Assembly: GCF_900177535.1 (NCBI RefSeq)
Contig: NZ_FXAJ01000010.1
Coordinates: 27,253 to 91,252 of the forward strand
Direction: 5' to 3'
DNA: 64,000 nucleotides
Source of the DNA: Priestia filamentosa
Lineage (GTDB): Bacteria; Bacillota; Bacilli; Bacillales; Bacillaceae_H
Numbering within the stretch: the stretch's first letter is position 1; every line of letters begins with the position of its first letter. The notes beneath the pieces were generated by a model, which saw only the letters and a program-made list of their open reading frames with translations, was not told the DNA's origin and ran no database searches. Positions 1-8,256 of the stretch are shown here, piece after piece. Made by a program: the position numbers and the translations under genes.

Positions 1-1415
1 CTTAATGTAGAAACTTCTCCAACATTTCCAGGGAAGATAATATAAGCCATGTGCGGGAATTTACTTTCTTCACCTGTTAACCAAACAGGGATACCTGGTT
101 TAATTTGACCTGCAACAGTAGCACGCTGTACAGAAAGACCATTAACTCCAATGTCACTAGACGTTATTCCACCTTTAGCAATGATAAATCGAGGCTTTAC
201 TTTCAAGAGTTTGACAATGCTTGTGACAGCTTCTGAAATCTTAACAGAAAGCTCAAGCTCCTCTTCTTTTTTGTTCTCGCCAAGATCAAGTCGTTCTCTT
301 CGTGTATAAACAGCTACTGTCTTTCCATCAGCAATGAGCTGTTCACATTGATATAAAACACGGTCTCGTTCTTTTTTAAATTTTTCAGGATGTAAGACAA
401 GATGTGTATCAAATTGGATGAAGTCGATGAACTCACATTGTTTTAACTGCTCAAGTTGCTGAGTTGTTTTTTGTACATGAGAACCGATTAAAATAAGGCC
501 ACCATGTTCAGATGATTCAACAAGTTCACTTTTTGTTAGTAAACCACGGTCAGCTACTCCACCAATAATTTTTGTAATGGCAGCAGCAGTGCGGAACATA
601 TAATTTTTGCCGTTTTTCATAGCTCTAATAAGGGCAATCGTTACGACCATTACATCAACATAATCTACAGCATTTACAATAACTTTATTGAAGTCTTTTA
701 CTTTGAGGAGCTGTTCTGTAAGATAGTCAATGTCCAATGCTCGAATATGTTCTAATGTTAAATACGTTGCGTTTTCTGCTGTAAACCTGCCCTCTGTTTT
801 TTCTTCAATCCACTCTCCTAGATGAGAGCTTTTATAACCAAATGTGCGGTCTTTGGCAAATTCAGTTTCACCAGCAGGTACAAGAGTTTCTCCATCTTGA
901 ACATAGTGAATATTATCGATAGTGTAGCGGCCGCCTTCTTTAAAGAAAGGGAAAATAACTTCACCATCAAACATCAGGTTTGTTTTGTTTTCCACGGTTT
1001 CTTTTAATACTTCAGTTTCAAGTGGGTAATGACCTCGAAGGGTTGAATCACCACGGCTTACAATAATGAATTCCTTATTTAACTCCTTTGCAACTGTTGC
1101 AATATGTTCAGCAATCTTTTGATGTTCCTCCTCTGTTTTAGAAGCGGAAAAAGCCCGTGAATTTGTAAGGATAAAAAACATGCTGTTTTTTTCCGAAAAC
1201 CCTTTTTTAATGCTTTCTACTGACCAATCTGTGTACACAGAAATATTGTTTACGGTTTGAACACCTGTTGGATCATCATCAAGGACGATGATTTTCTTGT
1301 TTAATGTTAAAAGCTCGTCTTGAAGCTGTTTTTGTATTTTAGATGTTTCAAGAGATGGGATATTGTCTAAAGTAGATTTTACTTCTCTTAATTGTTTAGA
1401 GTTTTGTACTTTCAA
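1..1415 (-). CDS. Four-carbon acid sugar kinase (DUF1537 family), 3' end outside window
   Basis: Read on the minus strand from a TTG at 1415, behind a GGGAGGG ribosome binding site; the frame stays open to the window edge (471 codons), so the C-terminus is missing. The N-terminal nucleotide of the family is recognised by DDDPTGVQTV (about residue 40) and SRGDSTLRGHYP; the C-terminal domain shows AKGGITSSD and, at the edge, GNVGE. Family members phosphorylate four-carbon acid sugars such as threonate, erythronate or 3-oxo-tetronate in catabolism. It overlaps the end of the upstream dehydrogenase gene by 20 bases, so the two are translationally coupled. The exact sugar cannot be told from sequence alone. 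Confidence 0.9.
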   Translation of the reverse strand, partial: MKVQNSKQLREVKSTLDNIPSLETSKIQKQLQDELLTLNKKIIVLDDDPTGVQTVNNISVYTDWSVESIKKGFSEKNSMFFILTNSRAFSASKTEEEHQKIAEHIATVAKELNKEFIIVSRGDSTLRGHYPLETEVLKETVENKTNLMFDGEVIFPFFKEGGRYTIDNIHYVQDGETLVPAGETEFAKDRTFGYKSSHLGEWIEEKTEGRFTAENATYLTLEHIRALDIDYLTEQLLKVKDFNKVIVNAVDYVDVMVVTIALIRAMKNGKNYMFRTAAAITKIIGGVADRGLLTKSELVESSEHGGLILIGSHVQKTTQQLEQLKQCEFIDFIQFDTHLVLHPEKFKKERDRVLYQCEQLIADGKTVAVYTRRERLDLGENKKEEELELSVKISEAVTSIVKLLKVKPRFIIAKGGITSSDIGVNGLSVQRATVAGQIKPGIPVWLTGEESKFPHMAYIIFPGNVGEVSTL

Positions 1416-2310
1416 CGTTTTTCCCTCCCACTTCTACATTTGCTAGCTTTTCATAATACTGAACAATGCCTCCATGATCATCTCTTGACTTTCCATCTAC
1501 TGTTAAGGCATGGAAAATTTCAAGAAGCTGACTTGTAAGTGGGAGAGGGACACCAATACTATGAGCAGTATCCATTACATTTGTAATGTCTTTCATATTG
1601 ATATCAATTCGTCCACCTGGTACGAAATTTCGTTCTAAAATAAGCGGAACTTTAGCGTCCAGAACAGTGCTTCCTGCAAGCCCTCCGCGAATGGCTTCAT
1701 ACATTTTTTTAACGTCAATTCCTGCTTTTGTAGCTAGCACAAGTGCTTCAGACATAGCAGCAATGTTCAAGTTTACGATAATCTGATTGGCAAGCTTTGC
1801 TGTAGCACCGCTTCCATTGCCTCCAACCAGGATCGTATTTTCACCTAGCGTATCAAAAATAGATTTAACGCTTTCAAAATGCTCGGGCTTTCCACCGACC
1901 ATAATAGAAAGTGTTCCATCAATTGCTTTTGGTTCTCCACCACTAACAGGGGCATCAAGCATAGCCAGCTCTTTCTGCTCAAGAGCTGTCGCAATTTCAA
2001 TACTGTCTACAGGAGATAGAGAGCTCATATCAATTATAATTGTTCCTGCTTTTGCGTAATGAATAAGTCCATCTTCCCCAAGCACAACTTCTTTAACATG
2101 CTTGGCGCTTGGAAGCATTGTAATAATGACATCACTTTGCTTTGCTACTTCCTCAAGAGATGTAGCATCTACTCCGCCTAAGCTCACAACTTCTTGTACT
2201 GCTTCTTTATTTATATCGTAGGCAATAACTGTTTGCCCTGCTTTTAATAAGTTAAGTGCCATCGGCTTTCCCATGATGCCTAAACCGATAAATCCAACTT
2301 GCTTTTTCAT
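1396..2310 (-). CDS. NAD(P)-dependent beta-hydroxyacid dehydrogenase (GarR / LtnD-like)
   Basis: A 304-residue protein, usual length for the beta-hydroxyacid dehydrogenase family. It has the N-terminal Rossmann motif GFIGLGIMGKPMA, the substrate motif DAPVSGGEPKA (about residue 119) and the catalytic lysine in KLANQIIVN. Family members reduce tartronate semialdehyde (GarR/GlxR) or oxidise L-threonate (LtnD). Pairing with a DUF1537 kinase favours an LtnD-like step: oxidise a four-carbon sugar acid, then let the kinase phosphorylate the product. That substrate choice is inference. First gene of the minus-strand operon, with GntR-type operator sites upstream. Confidence 0.85.
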   Translation of the reverse strand: MKKQVGFIGLGIMGKPMALNLLKAGQTVIAYDINKEAVQEVVSLGGVDATSLEEVAKQSDVIITMLPSAKHVKEVVLGEDGLIHYAKAGTIIIDMSSLSPVDSIEIATALEQKELAMLDAPVSGGEPKAIDGTLSIMVGGKPEHFESVKSIFDTLGENTILVGGNGSGATAKLANQIIVNLNIAAMSEALVLATKAGIDVKKMYEAIRGGLAGSTVLDAKVPLILERNFVPGGRIDINMKDITNVMDTAHSIGVPLPLTSQLLEIFHALTVDGKSRDDHGGIVQYYEKLANVEVGGKNVESTKL

Positions 2311-2340
2311 TTTAACAACCTCCGAACTTAGTTCATTTTG

Positions 2341-2435
2341 TTGTATCCGTTTTCAATAACTATTTAATCATAAAATTTTATTTTTGTATACAATTTAATT
2401 AAAAATGTATACATTAATTTTTATTTTGTACTCAT
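2341..2435. promoter_or_regulatory. Phased GntR/FCD-type operator sites in the divergent promoter region
   Basis: Two palindromes, TTGTATACAA (2384-2393) and ATGTATACAT (2405-2414), have centres exactly 21 bp apart. Half-like sites TTGTACTCAT (2426-2435) and TTGTATCCGT (2341-2350) lie 21 and about 43 bp away from them. GntR/FCD regulators bind short palindromes of this kind. They sit between the acid-sugar operon and the regulator gene, so binding by the 2551 protein is the simple reading, but not shown. Confidence 0.6.
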
Positions 2436-2550
2436 TTTTGATGTTAAAGCGGGGGATATGATTGTCTTTTGCTTTATTTTTGGTATGATTAAGGAAACTA
2501 GCTATTTCATGAGTGAAGGGAATTTCTTATAAACAAAAGGTGGATTAATA

Positions 2551-3165
2551 TTGATGAATGAAAAGAAGAAAGCAAATCATCAATCATATGAACTTATTCG
2601 AGATAAGATATTGAGTGGGGAATTAGCGAGTGGTACAAAGATCACCGAAGAAAAACTGGCTAATGATTTAGGATTTAGCCGTACTCCCATTCGAGAATCC
2701 ATTAGAAGATTAGAATATGAAGGGCTTATTGTGAAGAAGAAAGTTCTAAAACCGACGGAAAAGAACTTACGTGATATTTTCCAGGTACGCATGCTCCTGG
2801 AGAGTCATGCAGCTAAAAGTGCAGCAATATATGCTTCACAAGAAGACCTAGATGCTTTGCTTCAATGCGTAGAGACAGGAAAGAACGGTTCATATGAAGA
2901 AATTATGGAAGCAAATGAACGTTTCCATCAAATTATTGTTCAAAAAAGTGGAAATGAGGTACTAATTGATACAATTGATCGGATGCAGTCGATTATCTAT
3001 CTTTTTCGCCGAACAGTTGTTTCTTATGATAGACCGTTCCTTATTGAAGAACATGAAGAGATTTATCAAGCAATTAGGAATCGAGAAATGGATAAAGCAG
3101 CAGAACTGATGAGGAGTCATTTGCAAAAAGACTTAGATTTTTGTCTTCATTTGCTTCATAACTAG
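2551..3165 (+). CDS. GntR family regulator, FCD (FadR-like) subfamily
   Basis: A 204-residue repressor-type protein. The N-terminal winged helix (about residues 9-75) contains the family signature GTKITEEKLANDLGFSRTPI followed by RESIRRLEYEGL. The C-terminal helical FCD domain (about 80-200) carries the metal/ligand-type residues in ERFHQIIV and the later histidines. Start is TTG 2551 (7 bases after AAGGTGG); ATG 2554 also possible. Divergent from the acid-sugar kinase operon and therefore its probable ligand-responsive regulator. Ends at a strong terminator (3174-3206). Confidence 0.88.
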   Translation: MMNEKKKANHQSYELIRDKILSGELASGTKITEEKLANDLGFSRTPIRESIRRLEYEGLIVKKKVLKPTEKNLRDIFQVRMLLESHAAKSAAIYASQEDLDALLQCVETGKNGSYEEIMEANERFHQIIVQKSGNEVLIDTIDRMQSIIYLFRRTVVSYDRPFLIEEHEEIYQAIRNREMDKAAELMRSHLQKDLDFCLHLLHN

Positions 3166-3173
3166 AGGGAAAA

Positions 3174-3206
3174 GACGTCTACTTTTACAGTAGGCGTCTT
3201 TTTTTC
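3174..3206 (+). terminator. Rho-independent terminator after gntR-type gene
   Basis: Stem GACGTCTAC / GTAGGCGTC with a 7-base loop, followed by seven T. Confidence 0.85.
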
Positions 3207-3307
3207 TTAGAAGGAATACCAATAATATAATCACAGGTAATATCACACAAAGGGATAAACCTCCAATAAGGAGTTGGTTTTTTATATTAAAATTGACTTC
3301 ATTAAAG

Positions 3308-3341
3308 TTAACCAGTAAACCAAAAAATATTAACCAGTTAA
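3308..3341. promoter_or_regulatory. Candidate MarR operator repeats
   Basis: TTAACCAGTAAA (3308-3319) and TTAACCAGTTAA (3330-3341), starts 22 bp apart, each an imperfect TTAAC-N2-GTTAA palindrome, lie directly before the marR-type gene at 3361. Autoregulation by that protein is inference from position and symmetry. Confidence 0.5.
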
Positions 3342-3360
3342 CATTTTTAGGGGGAAAGCA

Positions 3361-3825
3361 ATGAATTCTACACAAAAACAAGAAGCATTAAAAGCCATTG
3401 AACAGTTTACTATTCAGAAAGAGAAAGCAGCGAAGTCTTCAACTGGAATAGATGAATTAAAAGGGAAATGGACGCTCACTCAGCTGCATATTTTAGCGCT
3501 TATTTCAGATTATCCAACAGAAGCAAACAACACCTTTCTCTCTAGAAATCTACATATTACAAAACCTGCAGTTACAAAAGCGGTAAAACTTTTATTAGAG
3601 AAAAAGATGATTGTTCGAGAGCATAAAGAAGGCGACCGGAAGTCTGTTTATTACTGTTTAACAGATGAAGGAAAAAAGCTAGCTCTTTTACATGAAGAGC
3701 TACATATGAAGGCAGAACAAAGATATTATGATTTGTTTGAGGAATTCAATAAAGAAGAGCTTACAGTGATTACAACGTTCTTAAAAAGGTGGACAGAAAC
3801 AATTAGTGAGGAGAATAGAAAATGA
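3361..3825 (+). CDS. MarR family transcriptional regulator
   Basis: 154 residues, typical MarR length. The winged-helix core is visible: LTQLHILALISDYP, then the recognition helix region NLHITKPAVTKAVKLLLEK (about 60-80), and the wing KEGDRKSVYYCLTDEGKKL. ATG start has a GGGGG ribosome site. The next frame (3822) overlaps its stop by 4 bases, so regulator and partner were one operon. Ligand and targets unknown. Confidence 0.88.
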   Translation: MNSTQKQEALKAIEQFTIQKEKAAKSSTGIDELKGKWTLTQLHILALISDYPTEANNTFLSRNLHITKPAVTKAVKLLLEKKMIVREHKEGDRKSVYYCLTDEGKKLALLHEELHMKAEQRYYDLFEEFNKEELTVITTFLKRWTETISEENRK

Positions 3826-4228
3826 ATAAAAATGAAGTATATACGTTTTTGTCGAACATGTATAAAGACGTCTTATTAGATTTAAATGTTAATAAAGTTT
3901 CTCAGTATTTCTCACCAGATTATATCCAAGTAACAGACGGAGTACAGTCCAACTTAAACGAGTTTTTAAACCACTTACTTACGTTAAAAAACATTGTAAA
4001 ATCTCTTTCTCAATCATCTTTTATCACTTTTTATATGATGAGGAAGAAGGAGCTGTAACATTAAGATACGACGTTAACATAGAGAAGAGAACGGGTGAAA
4101 CAGGAAAGGTAGAAGTTATTGCTATCTTTACACTAATTGACGGAAAGATTGTAAGGTGTCATGAATTAACATGTCCATTAAAAAATAAAGAAGAATTTGG
4201 AGATATTGGGAGTATAAACAAGTTGTAA
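3822..4228 (+). pseudogene. Frameshifted NTF2-like/SnoaL-type small protein gene
   Basis: The open frame from ATG 3822 gives only 78 residues and stops at 4058. From about 4019 a second frame (codons in phase with 4037) carries on as HFLYDEEEGAVTLRYDV ... IDGKIVRCHELTCPL to a stop at 4226-4228. Joined, the two halves make one protein of about 135 residues that looks like an NTF2-like fold (start YTFLSNMYKDV, end typical of polyketide-cyclase-like proteins). One base lost, or two gained, between about 3990 and 4025 explains it. Could be a sequencing error. It overlaps marR by four bases. Confidence 0.65.
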
Positions 4229-4234
4229 ATAGGT

Positions 4235-4266
4235 AAACCAGCATTATTAAATATGCTGGTTTTTTA
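4235..4266 (+). terminator. Rho-independent terminator
   Basis: Perfect 10-bp stem AAACCAGCAT / ATGCTGGTTT, then T-run. Closes the marR operon. Confidence 0.85.
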
Positions 4267-4366
4267 ATTTAATAAAAGGTTATTAAGTGACTTGACAAAA
4301 TGTTCAGAATGTTATTGTATATAAATGTTTATACTACTCTATTTAAGGAGTGCTCAATAGGAAAGT

Positions 4367-4405
4367 AAAAAAGCGTGGAGGACAGGAGTGTTTTCCACGC
4401 TTTTT
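4367..4405 (-). terminator. Terminator of manganese catalase gene (bidirectional)
   Basis: Stem AAAAAGCGTGGA / TCCACGCTTTTT; A- and T-tracts on both sides let it work in either direction. Confidence 0.85.
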
Positions 4406-4409
4406 ATAT

Positions 4410-5249
4410 TTACATAGTATTTGGTCGTAAATCTTTAGGAGGGGTGTTATGAATATAAGAAGGGGCCGGTTTAAGTTTTGGTTTACCACCATATGCTTGA
4501 GGGTTTTGTACATATTGAAAAGTTCCTTCCCCATCCATGCTTGGTCCGCTAGCCCATCTTCCTGTTGCACTTTTATCTCCTTCAGAGAAGTTAAATAGAA
4601 CATGAGATACTTCACGTTTTTCGAGTTGACGAGGAAATGTACTTGGAACAACAACGTTTTCTTTTGCTTCCAGCTCTTTAATTGCTGCAATCCATTGATT
4701 TTGATGCATTGTGTCGCGAGCGATAAGCCATGAAAGCATATCTTTTACACCGCGATCATTTGTGGCTTCATAAAGCCTTACAACTTGAAGACGTCCTTGT
4801 GATTCTGCATTTAAGTTAGCACGAAAATCTGCAAGTAGGTTGCCGCTTGCGATAATATAGCCAGCATGCCATCTGTTTCCAAGGCTATCAGCAGGCATCG
4901 CACCTAATCCTGAAACAATTGCATGTTGGGGATTCATTCCACCAAGGATAGCGCCAAGTACAGGATCTTTAGCAGCGTCCTCAAGATCTCCAACAGGTGC
5001 CCCATCAAGTAGGCGAGCAATCATTGTTGCGAGCATCTCAATGTGTGCAAGCTCTTCTGCTCCTGTATCCATAAGTAAGTCTTTATATTTTCCATCTCCT
5101 CGTACGCTCCAGCCTTGAAACAAATACTGAAGGGCAACGGAAATCTCACCAAATTGTCCTCCTAAAACTTCTTGAAGCTGTTTTGCAAAAAGTGGGTCTG
5201 GGCGCTCTGGTTTTGCACGATATTGAAGTTCCTTTGTATGAAAAAACAA
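4410..5249 (-). CDS. ydbD: Manganese catalase (YdbD/KatN family)
   Basis: 279-residue non-heme catalase that breaks hydrogen peroxide down at a di-manganese site. The ferritin-like bundle shows the first metal ligand glutamate in GEISVALQYLFQGW, then GAEELAHIEML (Glu and His ligands, about residues 66-74) and later ARDTMHQNQWIAAIKELE. The C-terminal tail rich in Pro and Gly is typical. Start is TTG at 5249, 7 bases from AAGGAGGA; both lie inside a large inverted repeat (see 5245-5327). In B. subtilis the homologue is a sigma-B stress gene; I see no clear sigma-B promoter here. Confidence 0.93.
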   Translation of the reverse strand: MFFHTKELQYRAKPERPDPLFAKQLQEVLGGQFGEISVALQYLFQGWSVRGDGKYKDLLMDTGAEELAHIEMLATMIARLLDGAPVGDLEDAAKDPVLGAILGGMNPQHAIVSGLGAMPADSLGNRWHAGYIIASGNLLADFRANLNAESQGRLQVVRLYEATNDRGVKDMLSWLIARDTMHQNQWIAAIKELEAKENVVVPSTFPRQLEKREVSHVLFNFSEGDKSATGRWASGPSMDGEGTFQYVQNPQAYGGKPKLKPAPSYIHNTPPKDLRPNTM

Positions 5250-5327
5250 GTAAGCTCCTCCTTATCTTCCTATGAATAGTCACATATGTAACTTATTCAT
5301 AGGGGGATAAAGAAATGCTTACTTGTT
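5245..5327 (-). repeat. Large imperfect inverted repeat over start codon and SD of catalase gene
   Basis: Nested arms share one centre at about 5286: outer AACAAGTAAGC (5245-5255) with GCTTACTTGTT (5317-5327), 11 of 11; inner CCTATGAATA (5269-5278) with TATTCATAGG (5294-5303), 10 of 10; core GT-N-ACATATGT-N-AC. The stretch between outer and inner arms still pairs at about 7 of 13 positions. On the mRNA strand the SD and TTG start fall within the 3' half, and the outer arm is followed by TTTTTT. It could be ctaB's terminator, a translational lock for catalase, or both. Confidence 0.7.
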
Positions 5328-5360
5328 AGAAAACATATATATATAATGTGAGAAGATGTA

Positions 5361-6278
5361 TTAGACAAACATCCCAATTAATGAGTAAACAATAACTGTT
5401 GAGAACAACAATGTCATGTGAACAAGAGAGAAAATAAACATTGATGTTGCCCATTTTTCTCCATTCATTTTCTTATAACCAAACAAGCTTAGTCCTAGCC
5501 ATAAAAGTCCTAAAATGAGAGAGACAATTGTAAGCCCTAAGCTTAGTGGCAGGAAGAGAAAGCTTGTAGCTATAAGAACAATAAGATATACGTTTGTTTG
5601 TACATATGTTCTTTTGAATCCTTTTACAACTGGAAGCATTGGAACATTTGCTGCTTTATAGTCATCATGTTTACGTATCGCAATGGCGTAGAAGTGAGGC
5701 ATTTGCCAAATAAGTGTGATTACAAAAAGTCCAATAATAGCTGGATTTGTTACATCCTGACTAATTGCAGCCCAACCAATTAATGGAGGAGTTGCGCCTG
5801 AAATACTACCGATCTCTGTGTTGTAAATTGTTCTGCGTTTGCTCCACATTGTATAAGGTACAAGATAGAAAAACAGTCCAAGAAAGCCGAAAAGAGCAGC
5901 CATTGGTGTTGCTAAAGCTAAAGCTATTAATCCAAGTACAGCTAAAGAAATGCCGAGCCATAATACTGTACTTGTCTTAATTTCACCTGTTACAGTGGGT
6001 CTATCTTGAGTACGTTTCATTAAAGAGTCAATATCGCGGTCATAGAGGTTATTTAAAGCCCCCGCAGCACCCATAACAAAGATAGATCCTATCAAAGCAA
6101 ACAAAAGCTCCGGTAACTTATCAATTAGCGTGAGATTGTACGTAGAGAGAGCTAATGTAAGTCCAGCAAGCATTGTAATTAAATTTGATTTAATAATTCC
6201 AGTTTTCACTGTCTGCTTTAGGATCGTCCAAGAAGTTCGTTGTTCTGTTGTAACGAGATTTTCTTCCCTTGCTATCAT
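5361..6278 (-). CDS. ctaB: Protoheme IX farnesyltransferase (heme O synthase)
   Basis: 305-residue UbiA-type membrane prenyltransferase that adds a farnesyl group to heme B to make heme O for the terminal oxidase. The first aspartate-rich motif is NNLYDRDIDSLMKRTQDRP (about residues 77-95) and the second half has the usual WQMPHFYAIAIRKHDDYKAANVPMLP. About nine hydrophobic segments. ATG start behind AAGGAGCGAGGA. In most Bacillus ctaB stands next to ctaA or ctaC-F; here neither is beside it, at least inside this window. Confidence 0.95.
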   Translation of the reverse strand: MIAREENLVTTEQRTSWTILKQTVKTGIIKSNLITMLAGLTLALSTYNLTLIDKLPELLFALIGSIFVMGAAGALNNLYDRDIDSLMKRTQDRPTVTGEIKTSTVLWLGISLAVLGLIALALATPMAALFGFLGLFFYLVPYTMWSKRRTIYNTEIGSISGATPPLIGWAAISQDVTNPAIIGLFVITLIWQMPHFYAIAIRKHDDYKAANVPMLPVVKGFKRTYVQTNVYLIVLIATSFLFLPLSLGLTIVSLILGLLWLGLSLFGYKKMNGEKWATSMFIFSLVHMTLLFSTVIVYSLIGMFV

Positions 6279-6691
6279 ATTTCCTCGCTCCTTTTTATAA
6301 TAGTAAGTAACCTAAAAATAGTGCTTGTATTGTTCTAATAGCTAAAAAAACAGCCCTGTTTTTTGCTGAAAAATTTTTATAGACTACTCGGGTATATTAA
6401 TGTTATATTCAAATATTGTCAAGAAAAGGAGTTGGAAAAAAGGGCGAAAAAAGCGCTTATATAGCTTATAAAAACGCTTTCTATAAAATTGTGCTAATTT
6501 GTCCACTTTCTCAATCTATTCTCAATTATAACCGTAAAAAAATTCCTTATTCATAGTATGCTGGAAGTAATGTAAAACATGAGAAAATATTAAAAGAAAA
6601 AATAGACAATATAAGGTATAAGTTGGACGGACATTCATATATTTTTCTTTATAATATGAATTTATATATAAAATTAAGGAGGAATAGACAT
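6279..6691. other. Gene-free stretch upstream of ctaB
   Basis: AT-rich, no supported gene on either strand. It must hold the ctaB promoter (minus) and that of the decayed gene at 6692 (plus). An AAAGCG / CGCTTT pair around 6450-6480 is the only repeat seen. Confidence 0.5.
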
Positions 6692-6910
6692 ATAAATACC
6701 TTTGATTTTCTAATGGCTTTTGTATCAGGCACTATTGTTGGAGCTGTAGGATACCGTTTTTACGAGTGAAATGGCGGGTAATTACAGCATCTCGTTCAGC
6801 CAAAGAATTCATTTGGTGGCAGTCAGCAGCTCTCTTATCAGCCATCGGTAGAAGAGCTTCAGGCTCAGAAAGAGCGGTTGGAAGATATGATAGCTGAGAG
6901 CTTCAAGTAA
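6692..6910 (+). pseudogene. Decayed small membrane-anchored protein gene
   Basis: Behind a perfect AAGGAGGA site lies a 73-codon frame that begins with ATA instead of ATG, has in-frame stops TGA (6767-6769) and TAA (6779-6781), and then stays open to TAA 6908-6910. The N-terminal part (FLMAFVSGTIVGAVGYRFYE) reads as a single membrane segment with Gly-rich turn; the C-terminal part (SVEELQAQKERLEDMIAESFK) as a helix. A terminator follows at once. Retained SD, frame and terminator point to a real gene recently lost. Family not recognised (YtxH-like layout). Confidence 0.55.
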
Positions 6911-6923
6911 AATAAAAAAGAAG

Positions 6924-6954
6924 GAGAAACAGTTCCCGGCTGCTTCTCTTTTTT
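6924..6954 (+). terminator. Rho-independent terminator
   Basis: GAGAAACAG / CTGCTTCTC (one mismatch), 7-base loop, six T. Follows the decayed small gene. Confidence 0.75.
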
Positions 6955-7102
6955 ATTGCTATGGGGGGAATAGATTATATATATTACTTTGACAATAGAA
7001 AGTTTGTTTCCTTTATTTTGAGGATTTGTCCAAAGGAAAATTTCATTTTATACACTTGAAATTTAAGTGAATTTCAAGAAATAGATCATAAATGTTCTAT
7101 TT

Positions 7103-7723
7103 TTAAAGAGAAGGAAAAAGTCCTTTAATTCCTTCTGCAATCATTTGAATAGCCATCACAGCCAGAATAAGCCCCATGAGCCTTGAAATCACATTGACGC
7201 CATTTTGTCCAAGTTTTTTGATAATGGATGAAGAATAATAAAATAAGAAGAATGTAACAGCTAGAATTAGTGTGTAGCTAATAAAGACACTTGCCATTTG
7301 TTTGAGTGAGTGTGAAGTCTGGGACATTACAGTTGCAATTGTCCCCGGACCAGCCATAATGGGCAGAGCAAGAGGGGTGATTGAGATATCATTTTTAGCT
7401 TCAGCTTCTCTTTGTTCTGTTTGGTGAGGGCTTTGAGCATTAGAAGTTTTAGCATGAAGAAGGTTGTAAGCAATTCCAAAAATCAAAATGCCTCCCGCGA
7501 TACGGAATGCATGGATTGTGATGCCGAACATTGAAAAAATGAAGTTTCCAAGAAGTAAAAATACAGTAAGGATGATGAAAGAAATAATAGCAGCTTTACG
7601 TGCATTGTGATGCTTTTCTTCGAGAGAATAGCCGTTTGTAAGTGAGATAAAGATAGGCATGTTCCCTAATGGATTCATAACGGCAAAAAAGGAAATGGTT
7701 AACTTTAGAATAAGAGTAAACAA
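7103..7723 (-). CDS. MarC family integral membrane protein (YvbG-like)
   Basis: About 206 residues and six membrane segments, usual for MarC/UPF0056. The family motif FFAVMNPLGNMPIFISLT is at the N-terminus and ALPIMAGPGTIATVM opens the second half. I start it at TTG 7723, which has AAGGAGCT about nine bases upstream and fits the family's N-terminus; an in-frame ATG at 7768 has no ribosome site. MarC proteins were once linked to antibiotic resistance, but their real role is unknown. Confidence 0.85.
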   Translation of the reverse strand: MFTLILKLTISFFAVMNPLGNMPIFISLTNGYSLEEKHHNARKAAIISFIILTVFLLLGNFIFSMFGITIHAFRIAGGILIFGIAYNLLHAKTSNAQSPHQTEQREAEAKNDISITPLALPIMAGPGTIATVMSQTSHSLKQMASVFISYTLILAVTFFLFYYSSSIIKKLGQNGVNVISRLMGLILAVMAIQMIAEGIKGLFPSL

Positions 7724-7768
7724 AGTGGGCAGCTCCTTTCCTAATTTAATATTTATTAACGTACCCAT

Positions 7769-8256
7769 TCTGTCTCGCTATTAATCGATAGAGTAGGCTT
7801 ATAAATCTTAAATGATATATTTCCTTCCTATACTTTTAATCCTCAGAAGATTATAAGGGTCTTTAGTAACCAAAAACGACAGGTCTAAAGATCTATTTTT
7901 AGAATATAATTATTTTGTGAAAATTATTAACTTTTATTATTGAAATTATAGAGTGTTTATCAAAGGAATGTAATCGCTTTTATTAATATAGGTATATTAT
8001 TGTTAAATATAACAAGTAATGTATCGTAGTTCCTTTTGTTTATATTTATTCCTTTTAAAAAACTTTAAATAGAATAAATATAAATAAAAATACCTGCTTA
8101 AAGTATTTCTTTGAGGACTACCCAATAATTAATAGAGTAAATAGTAGACTAAATTTTCATTTAACTTTATGGAAAAGATACAGGTTCTGTTGTGGAAAAA
8201 GGAAATTTAAGATATTTTTAAGTAAGAAAGATTTTAAGCAGAAGGGAAAGATTAGA
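7769..8256. other. Gene-free AT-rich stretch
   Basis: Nearly 490 bases between divergent marC-type and aminotransferase genes. Very AT-rich with no open frame of note and no strong hairpin; must contain both promoters. Confidence 0.5.

Noticed and set aside
3133..3381. Minus-strand 82-residue hydrophobic frame
   Set aside because: It runs across the GntR terminator and the MarR operator region, has no ribosome site and overlaps two real genes.
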